Shown here in pieces: positions 1 through 11,091 of a DNA stretch of 64,000 nt. The notes beneath the pieces are model-generated. The model was not told the DNA's origin. It was given only the letters and a program-made list of their open reading frames with translations, and did not search any database. Source of the stretch: Alnus glutinosa (taxonomy: Eukaryota; Streptophyta; Magnoliopsida; Fagales; Betulaceae). The DNA is taken from assembly GCF_958979055.1 (NCBI RefSeq), contig NC_084893.1:10365571-10429570 (forward strand). The letters run 5' to 3'. How positions within the stretch are numbered: the first letter of the stretch is position 1; each line of letters opens with the position of its first letter. Made by a program: the position numbers and the translations under genes.

Positions 1-400
1 GGTTTATTTTTTAGGGTTAGGGTTTAGGTTTAGGGTTTAGGATTTAGGTTTTTAGGGAGAAAGTATTTTAGGTTTAGGGTTTTAAGGTTAGGGTTTAGGG
101 TTTTAGGGTTAGGGTTTTAAGGTTAGGATTTAGGTTTTTAGGGTTTAGTTTTTAGGGTTAGGGTTTTATGGTTAGGATTTAGGGTTTAACTACAATAAAA
201 AAGTAATAAAAAAATTTCACTATTTTGTAGGGTTTAGGGTTTTTAGGGTGAACGGTAATTTGGGCTAGGGTTTAGGGTTTATGATTTTTGCTTGTTTTTT
301 AGAGTATAAAGCTGAGGGGTTTGGTTTTGAGATTTGATCATAGGGATTTTTATATTGGTTTTGATTTAGGGTTTAGGGTTTGTTGTTTACACCTTTGTTA
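1..400 (+). repeat. Degenerate telomere-type repeat tract (TTTAGGG, + strand)
   Basis: Dense, imperfect TTTAGGG/TTAGGG variants (gggtttagg, ttagggtttagg, tttttaggg) occur up to about position 400, nearly all in the G-rich orientation on the + strand. Arabidopsis-type plant telomeres are (TTTAGGG)n with the G-rich strand running 5' to 3' towards the chromosome end. The array is too degenerate to be a live telomere and looks interstitial or subtelomeric. No coding capacity is visible. Confidence 0.75.
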
Positions 401-1118
401 TAAATTGAATAATAAAAAAAATAATTATAAATGGTAGACGGTGGCCAAATTTAATTTTCTGTATCTATCCAATAATCGTTAGATACGATCATTTTATTAT
501 GAAATGATGGCGAGTTTACTTTGAATTGGTTTTTTTTTGTTTGTAAAAAAATTACCTGAAATGAAGCCATAAACTTTTTTTCTTTGTTCTTAAAAAACCC
601 AAAAATTGTTTTATGTAGTACCGAATACTTATTTATATTTTATTGGTTTTGATCATTTATTTTATGATTAAGTTAATAAAATAATTGTGACAAATAATAA
701 TCCACACACAAATTTGTAGTACAGTAAAACATATTACAAAAAAAAAAAAAAATACCACAACTGTAAGAATATTTTTCATGCATAACAACCAACCACATTA
801 AAACACATAAAATTACACAACAATAGATATTCAAACCCAACAAAATTAACAGCATTGCATAGACCATTATTAATTGCTAAATCCACAATTATTATATGAA
901 ACTATTAAAAAAGTTAGAAACAGATTTTAAACAAATTAATTTAAATGCACCAAGTTTATTATAGCCAAAAAGTAAAGAAAAAAATTTAATGCTAAAATTA
1001 CTCACAAAATTTTTTTTTTTTTGTGATTTGTATGCTCCTTTGCCAAAATGTACCTGCATTAAAACATATTAGTCCCAAAATAGTATCCCAAAACAACATT
1101 CAAAATAGTAATCACGTA
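401..1118. other. AT-rich stretch, no gene seen
   Basis: AT-rich DNA with poly-A/T runs. The short open frames here lack codon structure or family similarity. I see nothing supportable. Confidence 0.5.
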
Positions 1119-1127
1119 CAAGGCAGA

Positions 1128-1158
<31 letters not shown>

Positions 1159-1400
1159 GGAGAGAGAGACACCGGGAGAGGTTTCAGAGAGAGAGAAGTC
1201 TGTGGTTCGGTTAGAGAGAGAGAGAGAGCTAGAGAGAGAGAGAGCTAGAGAGAGAGCTAGATTATATATATATATAAATATATATATATATAGATTATAT
1301 ATATATATATATATTTATTTATTTATTTCTTATAAATATATATTTATTTATTTTTTATATATATATATATATATATTCTATATATATATATATAGTTTTG
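1119..1400. repeat. Compound (GA)n-(TA)n microsatellite
   Basis: A GAGA-rich tract (about 1119-1260) passes directly into a TATATA-rich tract (about 1262-1400). The Arg/Glu and Ile/Tyr dipeptide frames read from it are translation of the microsatellite and not genes. Confidence 0.9.
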
Positions 1401-2660
1401 TATTTGTAAACACAAACACAAACCCTAATCCGACCCTAAGTGTATGTAATATATATAGTGTTAAGGTTTACGTAAACTCTAACCCATAAAACTAAACCCT
1501 AAACGGTAACCCTAAAACTAATTCTTAAACCTTAAGTCTGTGTTAAGTTTCATATATATATATATAGGTCCTATATATATATAGGGTTAGGGTTTTATTA
1601 GATTACTATTCCATTAACGTAAATCCTAATTAGAGTTAGGGTTTACTTATAAGTATACCATATATATTTAAAGTACTCAACACGTAAAACGTAAATATAC
1701 TATAAACATATTGCACGTAGCCCATACCCCTAACCCTATGTCTATATACTATATATAGTCATAAACCCTAACCCTAAGTGTATGTACTTTGTTATGTTGC
1801 ATATTTTTATTTTTGTTCCTCGCCGTATAATTATGCATATATTTGTAGCCCAAATTTGGGTTAATTATGCTTTTAGTACTCTATATACACATAAAACTTA
1901 ACACTAAGTGTATATACAACGTTATTATATATATATCTATAAACCCTAACCCTAAGTGTATATATATACTATATATAGCTATACACAGTATAGCTATATA
2001 AGTATACTACATATATATATATAGCCATAAACACCAATGTTAGGGTATATACAAGTAACTATAAAGGTATATAGTTTCAGCACGCCGTTTACATGCATGC
2101 ATGCATGCATATATTATATATATGTATGTACATAATATGACAAGATAGTTTTGAAATACAAATACAAACACAGACACATGCAACCCTAAATGTATGTACT
2201 GTACAAATTGCTAAACCCTAACCCATATAACTAAACCGTAAACTATAAATTAAAACTAAATCCTAACCCTAAGTATATATATATATATATATACTATACT
2301 AAACACTAACCATAAAATTGAACCGTAAAACCCATAATCTTAACCTAAATCTTAAGTGTATGTACCATATATATGTAAGCCATAAACCCTAACCCTAAAT
2401 ATATATACTATATGTATAGTGATAAACCCTAACTCTAGGATCAAATGATAGTTCGACCAAGTTTTGAACATTGAACTGGATCAAATGATAGAGGCATGCA
2501 ATTTTATACTTGTGTAAGGTATGCTATAATGATCGGGACCACAAGGCGAACACATTCAGATGGATGTTCTACGAACCCTAACCCTGAGAGTATGTACTAC
2601 ACATACAATAAATTAAGTCCTAACGCATAAACCATATTCAAGAAACTCAACTTGCATGTA
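1401..2660 (-). repeat. Degenerate CCCTAA-type repeats spaced by TA-rich DNA
   Basis: At least ten copies of aaccctaa-like motifs lie on the + strand (C-rich orientation, so TTTAGGG runs on the minus strand). Many are followed by agtgtatgtac or agtgtatatata and an atatatag segment, suggesting a decayed repeat that combines a telomere motif with a TA-rich spacer. A few motifs near 1580-1660 are in the opposite orientation. No coding sequence is visible. Confidence 0.65.
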
Positions 2661-2887
2661 AACCCTAAAACATAACTATAAGTACAATACATACTAAATA
2701 TAGCACAAATTTATTGTTGGGGTATATAATAGGAATTTTTAATATAAATAAATTCCAAAAAATTTAAATACAAGTACTGTATAAAACTAATTAGTTTATA
2801 TACTCTAATTTGGTATAGGGTACATAGCAATTTTATACTCCAATTTATTTGTTTTGATTTTTTTTTTTTTTTTAAAAAAAAAAGGGA

Positions 2888-3150
2888 ATTCCAAAAAAGT
2901 GTTTTTCAGTTAGCCACGTGTATTCAATTACACGTGTCTGCCAGATAGCAGCGTGTACTTATACACGCGGCCAATTGGCAGCGTGTACAAATTACACGCG
3001 GCCAGATGGCAGCGTGTAATTTATACACGCTGCCAATTGTTTGTACGCTGCATATGGCAGCGTGGCCAGATAAACACGCTGCCATCTGGCCGCGTGTCTA
3101 CAGTAACATGTACTGTAGACACGCGGCGATTTACGGCTTTTTTTGTAGTG
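2888..3150. mobile_element. CACTA-like element fragment with subterminal hairpins
   Basis: The right end reads tttttttgtagtg (reverse complement CACTACAAAAAAA), a typical plant CACTA terminus. Inside are repeated palindromes of the form gcgtgta-spacer-tacacgc at about 2951, 2981 and 3013, and a larger one at 3093-3124 (gcgtgtctacag ... ctgtagacacgc). Units are about 31 bp. Such subterminal repeats are known as transposase binding sites in CACTA elements. The left end is diverged (attccaaaaaagtg near 2888). No transposase is present. Confidence 0.6.
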
Positions 3151-3660
3151 AATGAGGATCACAATTTTGACAACTTCACTTTTTTTCTTCAGATAAAATA
3201 ATAAAACTATGGTGGACCTGTGAGGTTTCAGATGTAGTGCGATCACGCTTGGTGCATTTGGGGTGGCCGTGTCCACTCTGATAGTCCCTCGGGGTTGGTC
3301 GTAGCCACCCCAAGCATGCTCATCGAGGGTGGTTTTTTCTATTCCAAATTATGTTATAGGTCGCCAACCACCCATTGTAATTCATATGTTTTTTTTTGTT
3401 TTTCTTTTTTTAAAAATAATAATAATAATAATAATAATTAGTGAGTTCTTTTTCATTCAGTTTTTTTTTTTTTTTTTATTTATTTACAATTTCAATAAAA
3501 ACATATGTGTTGTCACCAAATGAAGAATAAGAATAAGTATTTTATTTCACTCTCCATTCTTTTTTTGATAGAATAACCACTCCCCTACCAATTAATGTGA
3601 CTATTTAGAAAATATAGAACATATAGTTTACTAATTATAAAGGATAAAAATTTCCTACAA
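3151..3660. other. No gene; low-complexity DNA with an (AAT)n tract
   Basis: Contains a short GC-rich segment with ccaccc/gggtgg inverted motifs (3240-3335), (AAT)n at about 3413-3438 and T-runs. No gene is recognised. Confidence 0.5.
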
Positions 3661-3682
3661 ACCATTTTGTGAGAAGTACATG

Positions 3683-4344
3683 TATAGATGTAAACGAGTC
3701 AAGCTCGGGTGAGTAGTGCATGTCCAAGCTTGGTTCATTTAAATTTATCACGAGCTCGAGCCAATTAACCTCGAGTTTATTTATCACGAGCTCGAGCTCA
3801 TTTATCATGAGTTCGAGCTCATAACGAGTTTTAAAAATTAAGCTCGGCTCAACTCGCAAAAAAGAAATATTAATCTTTTTGTGGTAAAGTAATTCAGTTA
3901 CCACTAGTTCCTAATCTTTATAATTTACATTACTATGAATTGTAAACTTATAAGTTAGAATTTAGAAATTATGTGACATTATATGATTATAATATATATA
4001 TATATTAGATCATATTATATAATTTACATGATTAGATTATATTTAGTCACTAGTCATACAAAATAAGTGTTATTGCCTTGTTGATATGAATGATGAATCA
4101 TATGTTTATTACATAATTTACATTATATAATGAAGATACACTATGTTATATTAGTATATTACATAAATTTTAAGATTTAGTATCATATAAACGAGCGAGT
4201 TGAGTTTTGTACGGGTTTGTATCGTTTAATAATAGAATATAGTTTCGTTTCCATGAAGGGCTCTTTAATAACTGAGTCAGGCACGAGCCGAGCTTTATCG
4301 AGCCAAGCAAGCTCACGACTAGCTTTGCTTCGTTTACACTCTTA
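3683..4344. mobile_element. Non-autonomous hAT element with perfect 8-bp TSD
   Basis: A 662-bp element is bounded by the direct repeat agtacatg at 3675-3682 and 4345-4352. The ends are similar in inverted orientation: tatagatgtaaacga at the left against taagagtgtaaacga (reverse complement) at the right. An 8-bp duplication and a TGTAAACG-type TIR fit the hAT superfamily. The interior holds repeats of cgagctcgagc near both ends and no transposase ORF. Confidence 0.8.
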
Positions 4345-4707
4345 AGTACATGTTATTAAAACAACATATGCTTCTCACATGCTTATATAAATGACATATG
4401 TCAATTTTATATGTGGGTTGTAAAAAATTTCCTACAAACCAGTTTATAAGAAATTTCTGTCCAATTATAAATGCTTTACTCTATTTTTGGCAATAATTTT
4501 ATAATGTTGACAAGTGCCGTTTTTATTTTACAGGGGTAGCTGTATTGCGCCAAATAGTGTCAACTCTCCTTAACCTCTTGGGTATAGATAGTATACTGCA
4601 TCCACTCATGAATTAATCTCATTTTTTGAACTTCTTTATTCTGTTTTTTTTTTTTTTTTTTGGTTCAATTTATAGTTTCTCATTATTTAAACTATATATT
4701 TGCGAAG

Positions 4708-6170
4708 GAGTGAAGCATATATATGAAATGAAGTTGGCCCATGTCCAGTCCGGCGAACTCCTGCGTCACATGTGCGAAGAGATATCGATTTCAAACGACG
4801 AAGATCGTCGTCGGATGGGTTGCGTTTATTCAGCCATCTTCCGAGCCGTGAAGGAAGGGATTTATGAGTTTGTTTATGACATTGTTAAAGGAAATCCAGA
4901 TCTGGTGTGGTGCTACGGTGACAAACGCACAACCATATTTCCGAGCGCAGTCCTTTTCCGTGAAGCCAAAATATTTAGCCTTATCTACGGGCTTCATGTG
5001 AAGAACGCGATAGTATATTCTAACGATGAGAACTACAATAATATATTACATATGGCCGGGATGTTAGCAGATTCCACTCAGCTTAATCGCATCCCTGGTG
5101 CAGCTTTGCAGATGCAACGGGAGCTACAATGGTTTAAGGTCACCTCTCTTTTACTATACTTTATATTTGTCTGCTTCCTAATTTTATTGACTTATATATA
5201 TTTGAAAATTTTGATAGGATTTAACGAAAAAAAAAAAATTAAAAGGGACATATGCTACTAGCTACATGCATCATGTAAGTTTTGTTTTCAAGAAACCTAA
5301 TGTATAAAAAATTTACAAATTAAACTGTCCTTAAAAAATTGTTTGAGTTTAAAGGATAAATGGAACATAGGGTTAGGGTTTGTGACTGAATATTTATAGT
5401 GGAAAAACTTTAGTTTTAAGGCCAGATTGGGTTGCATGAAACTTAGAATTGCTTGTATATATATAGGAGTCAAAAATCTTCCTTTGTGTATCTGTGCTTG
5501 GGTTAGGATTACATGTCACTTTGTGTAGCCTTTCTTTTTAAGACTTTGATTAACAAATGTAGGAGGTGGAGAGCATTGTCTTTCCCAAGGTTACAGAAGC
5601 TTTAAACGGGGATAGTTTGAAACCCCGAGAATTGTTTACAAAGAATCACAAGAACCTGATGAAAGAGGGAGAGCGATGGATGAAGGACACATCAACTTCT
5701 TGTACAGTGGTAGGTGCTCTTATTGTCACCATTATGTTTGCTGTAGCCTTTACCGTTCCAGGTGGTTACAACCAGAACACAGGCATCCCGATGTTCTTAA
5801 ATGAAAAATCGTTTATGCTCTTTATAGTATTCGATTCCCTATCGCTCTTTTCCGCCACAACTTCGGTATTGATGTTCTTGGGGATCCTAACATCGCGTTA
5901 TGCAGAAGAAGATTTTCTCAAATCCTTGCCCACAAAGATGATAATTGGACTTTCTACTCTTTTCTTTTCTATTGCATCCATGATGATAGCCTTCTGTGCC
6001 GCTCTTTCAATTATGTTACTTGGACAATCACGGTTTATCATTCCTGTCATTGGTTTGGCTTGTGTTCCAGTCTGTTGTTCGGAGTGATGCAATTCCCCCT
6101 TCTTGTTGACATGTTCATTTCAACTTACAGACCAGGCATCTTCGATAGGAAAATGAAACGTTGGTTTTAA
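4708..6170 (+). pseudogene. Ankyrin-repeat PGG-domain protein (ITN1/ACD6-like), C-terminal two exons, frameshifted
   Basis: Two exons are visible. Exon A is about 4708-5138 with donor GT at 5139, ending ...RELQWFK. Exon B begins at 5563 after AG 5561-5562 (EVESIVFPK...). The PGG domain is clear: EGERWMKDTSTSCTVVGAL, then FTVPGGYNQNTG, then membrane segments ending with SRYAEEDFLKSLP. These proteins normally carry N-terminal ankyrin repeats before this part and four C-terminal membrane helices. Upstream, the hAT element and low-complexity DNA hold no ankyrin exons, so the gene is 5' truncated. At about 6070 the frame breaks: the open frame stops at 6085-6087 (CVPVCCSE), while the next frame continues the usual C-terminus (FPLLVDMFIS ... 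FDRKMKRWF) to TAA at 6168-6170. This is a one-base loss relative to the family. Probably a pseudogene, although the remaining exons are otherwise open. Confidence 0.8.
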
Positions 6171-6359
6171 CTTATTCATTGTGCTATATATATGTTTTAT
6201 GGGTGTTTCTGTTGTAATGTTATAAACAATCTTGAATTGCTTTAAAAGTTTTTATTGTTTGACATTGACTTGATCAAGATTATGATACTTATGACCTTTG
6301 GTCATTAAAGACAATTGTGTTTTCTATACTTTTTTTTGAGCATGAGTCATTAAATCCAT

Positions 6360-6406
<47 letters not shown>

Positions 6407-7002
6407 ACTGTTTGTGCAGTGTGACCGTTTTACAAATTTGGCTTTAACTCATGTTCTTGAGCTTTAGTGGAAAATTTTTAGCTTATCATGTTTCTGACGG
6501 TTTGCTCATTTAGTGTTTTTCATGGCAGTTAGAAAATTAAACCACCACCTCAATTGTTTATAAATTGGAGTTCACCAAGGAGCACTTATATAGATCACTT
6601 TTGATTCTAAAATCTTACAGTCTGTTTGTTGTCATTTGCCAAAAATTTGTTTTGAGGCCTAAAGCCATATTATATTATTATTTGTTATATACTAGATACT
6701 ATGAAATTCCTCATGTTCTTTAATCAAATGGTTGTTTTATTAGCTTTCGTTCTTGGAAGTGTGTCCTTAACGAAGGTAAACGCTATAGTCTAATTCTGAG
6801 AGACTGCATGTCAAGGGATCTAATCACACTGAGTTATATACTCTAGGAGACACGAATCAATCTTTAAAGACAACGCTCTTGCGTGATTCTATAGCATTAA
6901 TGTGAAATCTTTCCTACTTTAATTTTATTATATATTACATTCTATTTATTTTATTATTATTATTCGGATTATTATGATTTAGTATCAATATATATAAGAA
7001 TA
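6171..7002. other. No gene; (AT)n microsatellite at 6362-6404
   Basis: 3' flank of the ankyrin-PGG relic. It holds an uninterrupted (AT)n of about 42 bp and otherwise unremarkable AT-rich sequence. Confidence 0.5.
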
Positions 7003-7803
7003 CTTTGTGTAGGACCCCATATTTTAAGATATTGAATATAATATGTTAAAATGTGATTTAAGACCTAATAATAAGGCAAAAGAATAAATATGAATATTTA
7101 TGAAAATAAATATTTATTTATTAAGAAGTGTTCGAATTTTCAATTTAATAAAAGTTCAAACAGACCTTAAACTTTGGAATAACGAAAATAGGGTCAAACG
7201 AACTCCGTTTTGATCAATTCAAAATCCAGAACGCTCTTCTTGAAGTTCTCTATCTGCCCTCCAAATTTCATAATTTTTATACTTTGTTAAGGACACAAAA
7301 ACACCCGCAAAAAATACAACATCTGTTTTGGACGAAAATTGATATATAATATTTGTGGGCCCATTTCTATCTTTTAAAAACCCAACCCAACCCATGTGAG
7401 ACTCAGCCCACATGTTCACAACCCAGTCCACATGGCAGCCCACACGTTACTCAGCCCATCAACATTTCACCCCAGCACCATTTAATCCCAACCTTAGGCA
7501 TTAAGCAAGTCTTGATGATAAGTCAATCTGCATTTTAGTTAGAAATGAACTAAGTAGTTTGTTAGAGATAGTAGATATTTTGTAATGATTGCTTCATAGC
7601 TGGCCTTGACACTCGTCGACCACCTGCCATCTTCCCCAGCCATTGATTACTCAATCCCAAATGTATCCAACCGTCCAAGCAAGATGCAGCTCCTCTTCTC
7701 TGATTCTTATTCTTCTTGAGAGATATTCTGATCAATGCACACCTGCAAAGTCCTCAGCCGTTGATCAAGGATGGCTTAAAGTGATCTGAACCTTCCAAGA
7801 TTT

Positions 7804-7814
7804 CTATAAAAAAA
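7804..7814 (+). promoter_or_regulatory. Putative LTR TATA box
   Basis: ctataaaaaaa, followed within 40-60 bp by a long CT-rich, ATG-poor leader. The position about 800 bp inside the LTR fits a U3 promoter. Start site inferred only. Confidence 0.4.
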
Positions 7815-9486
7815 GAGGTGCAGCCCTTTGATTCTACACACATCTCCTTCTTCATTCTTTCTCCATTTTCTGCAACTTCTCCTCCTCTCTCTGTTTTTCT
7901 GGTTTTACAGCGGCAGGAAGAGCAAGAGCAAGAGCTCTAGCTCTTCTTCTTCTCTCACTCTCGGTTGGTACCCAAAGAGCAGCTGTCCCCCTCTCTTTCG
8001 GTCAATGCTTAAACCAGCAACAAAAGCTCTCCCAAACCACTCTCTGGAACTCACTCTGTCTCCACAATAAGTATGGGTTTCAGCAAGTGTTTCTCCTCTC
8101 ACTTTTCTGGTTTTAGGCTCACGTAGAACAGCAGAGAATTTCTTTCTCTTCTCCCTCTTGTTTCTGTTTTTCTGCAGGAACTTATCTCTCAAAAGTTCTC
8201 TCTTCTCTCTTGGTCTTTAATGCAGAAAATCTCTCATCTTTCCCTCTTTATTTTCTGTTTTATAGGTGCTGTAACTTTCTGAAAAACCAGCAACATTTCT
8301 TCTTCTTTGCTGCACAAAACAGCAAGTATAGTCCCTGTTTTCTCTTCCTAAACAGCAGCCTCTTCTCTTTAAAAAGCCACAGAAAACTCTCCTTCTGCAG
8401 AAAAATAGTACAGCAAAAGCTCTCTTTTCTCCTTGTTTCTCTCTCACTTTCAACAGCCTTTTCTTTGGTTTTCTGCAAAGCATTGTTGCTGTAAATTTCA
8501 GCAAACAACCTCCTTTTCTCTTCCTCTTCTACAAAGAAACAAGAGCTCTCTTCCCCTTTTGAGAAAGAGAAACGGGATCCTCTCCATTTCTTCTACTCTC
8601 TTTTCTTTCCTCTCTCGGGTACAACAAACTATGGAAGGAAGAAGAAAAGAAAAAAAGAGAGCAAGGAGGGAGGAAACAAAAAGAAGGAACTCTCTTTTCC
8701 TCTCAAGTATTGCATTTCTTTTACAAGAAAAACAGAAAAGTTATATTTCCCGTATGCTACAACAAGGTTGCACTTTTAACCCTTTTTCTAGAAGCCTTCG
8801 GTAAGCCTCTATAAAACTAATTTATGTTTCTATTTGGATAATTGTTTTATTTATATATTTGGAAAAGAAATATATATATATATGTTGTAAACAATATTAT
8901 TTTTAAGACACCGTTACGCCACTCAAATCTTTTGAAAACATTACTAGACATTAAATATATTAATGCCGTTATTTTATTCATAAGTCAAATATTGATATTT
9001 GGGCCATTGTGCCGTTCGTCTATTTTTTATATTAAACCTATTATTATTGAAGTCACCATATGGATTTTGATAACAGAACATACTTAGTTAATATAATGTT
9101 TATAAAGTATATATTATACATATAGCCGTTATGGTACGAAAGTATTGTATTCAGAATATCTATATTGGAAAGAATAGCAAAAGTACTTACCTAGCTCATG
9201 CATTTACTTAATGTTAAGGATCTAAAGTTAGGAATTTAAAAGAGTGGTGATAATAGAAATATGTAACTTTCTTGGCGTTGTGCTGATTTGTTATCACATG
9301 TATATAATTGTGCAGTCAACTATTGTGTAGAAATCCTTTTGGAAAAAGAAGAAGGTAAGTATCTTTATACTTATTGAGAGTGATGCTGGTGGACTTTTTC
9401 TTAATATTGTGTTTACTTATTTATTTATTTGTTTGCGCATGTGATTTTACATATTTTCTATTTTAATTAAACTGATTAATAACAAA

Positions 9487-9790
9487 GCTGGTGTGCAAAG
9501 GCTATTAGTAGGGCATAGGCTCTGTGAAAGATTTAATAAATAACAACACTGGAATACAAAGGCTACCAATATTAATATAATAAGTTTTGAGCATAGGCTC
9601 TGGATGAGAGAAGCATAGGCTTCAAATATAAGAAGCATAGGCTTTAATTTGACGGATAAGCTTAGGCCCCTGATAAAAGAAGCATAGGCTTCAATTTGAC
9701 GGATAAGCATAAGCCCCTGATAAAAAAAGCATAGGCTTTAAATATACGAAGCATAGGCTTCAATTGGAAGGAGCATAGGTTCTTAGAATA
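9487..9790 (+). repeat. Array of gcataggctt-type repeats inside the solo LTR
   Basis: About eight copies of gcataggct plus variants (gcaaaggct, gcataggtt) lie at irregular spacing of roughly 20-50 bp, several within a longer unit that includes caatttgacggataagc. This is an internal LTR repeat and is not coding. Confidence 0.75.
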
Positions 9791-10524
9791 AGTCGTTAAT
9801 CGAGCAAAGGCTATAACTAGAATTAGGTAAGAAGAAAGTTGCTTTAATGAATAAAAATCTGCATATAAAACTGTCATATCATTGCTTTATTATTATTATT
9901 ATTACTATTATTATTATATATATATATTCAATTCATGCCCGGAACATGAATTGCATATACATATAATCATAGAGTTATATTTCATTGTATTGCATTTCAT
10001 AAATAAATCTGCATTCATTATATTATTGGAAACAGCTGACTCACTTAGGTATTTTTGTATTATTGTTTCTATCTGTATTATTTATTAATACAGGATTTGA
10101 ATATGAAGAGTATCAGGACTATCCAAATGCTTAGATGGATATGAGTAGCAGTATTTTGAGGCTAGGTTACCTTTTGTGTTATGGTCTCTTGGATGTGATG
10201 GACTACCCTGCTTAGTTTATCCTTTCATGTACATATGTCAAACTCTTTTTATGTGTCTGTTTGATGCTATAATATTTTGGTATTACTGATACTTTATTAA
10301 GTTCCGCTTGTGGCACGTATGTTATTATTTGAGATGTATTTATATTATCAGAACAAAGGTTATTATTTTATATATTGAGGTTATTAAGTTAGCTCTGATG
10401 TGTCATTGTTAAGGAAAAAAATATAATCCGCTGTCAATTTATAACTCTGATGATGTCGTAATGTCACGTGAAAATCGAAATTTTCACTTACGTCTTTTTG
10501 TAAAAGGCGGGCCGTTACACTTTG

Positions 10525-11088
10525 CACCATCTATCAACATTATTTCCAACAGTTCCATCAATAGTTAGGATTTGTTTTAAACCTATTATATATCAAATAA
10601 GTCATTGACCGCCCATTATAAATTTTTGCTCTTTTTTATTTTCTAGTTTCCTTAGTTTCTTTGACAAAGGATAAAATACTTTCTAATCCAGTAAATTATA
10701 TCCACTACAGGTTGACCCTAGGAGAGAAGTTTTGTTGGGTTAATTCGAAGTTTATTAATTAGTGTTCTACTCTACAAGGCTATTAATATTCATTAGCATA
10801 AAAGAAAAAAGAAAAAACTACAATTATTTAATTTGAAGAGGAAATGAAGAACATATTTCTAGATCTGACCTTTTGTATATCAGGTATATTTATCCAAGAC
10901 CACACACTTTGACAAATTTCAATTAGCTGACTTTTTTTTTTTTTCCCTCTTCTGAAGGTAATCTCTTAGAGTACTACTATTTCTTTAATTAAATGGGCAC
11001 TAAGCCTGCCGGACAAAGCAAGAGAAACTATCCAAACATTATAATTTTGGAAAAAAAAAAATTAGCAAAGAACTTAACAACTAGAAAC
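10525..11088. other. No gene seen
   Basis: AT-rich spacer between the solo LTR and the next MITE. Nothing recognised on either strand. Confidence 0.5.
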
Positions 11089-11091
11089 TTA

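Larger units (their letters stand above)
7008..10519 (+). mobile_element. Solo LTR (about 3.5 kb) of an LTR retrotransposon
   Basis: The unit starts TGTAGGACCCC and ends GGGCCGTTACA, so it has TG...CA termini. It is flanked by the perfect 5-bp direct repeat ctttg (7003-7007 and 10520-10524), the size made by retroviral-type integrases. Neither terminus recurs inside, and no primer-binding site, gag or pol is seen, so this is one long LTR left by LTR-LTR recombination. On the + strand it has a TATA-like ctataaaaaaa at 7804 followed by a pyrimidine-rich leader (about 7850-8800), and a short-repeat array at 9487-9790. The end sequences resemble long Ty3-gypsy LTRs; lineage is not determined. Confidence 0.8.

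Noticed and set aside
1023..1489. Arg/Glu repeat and Ile/Tyr repeat ORFs
   Set aside because: Translation of GA and TA microsatellites only.
7828..8804. Several overlapping ORFs on both strands
   Set aside because: They lie in the CT-rich leader of the solo LTR, rich in Ser/Leu/Phe or Arg/Lys/Glu from base composition, with no domain.
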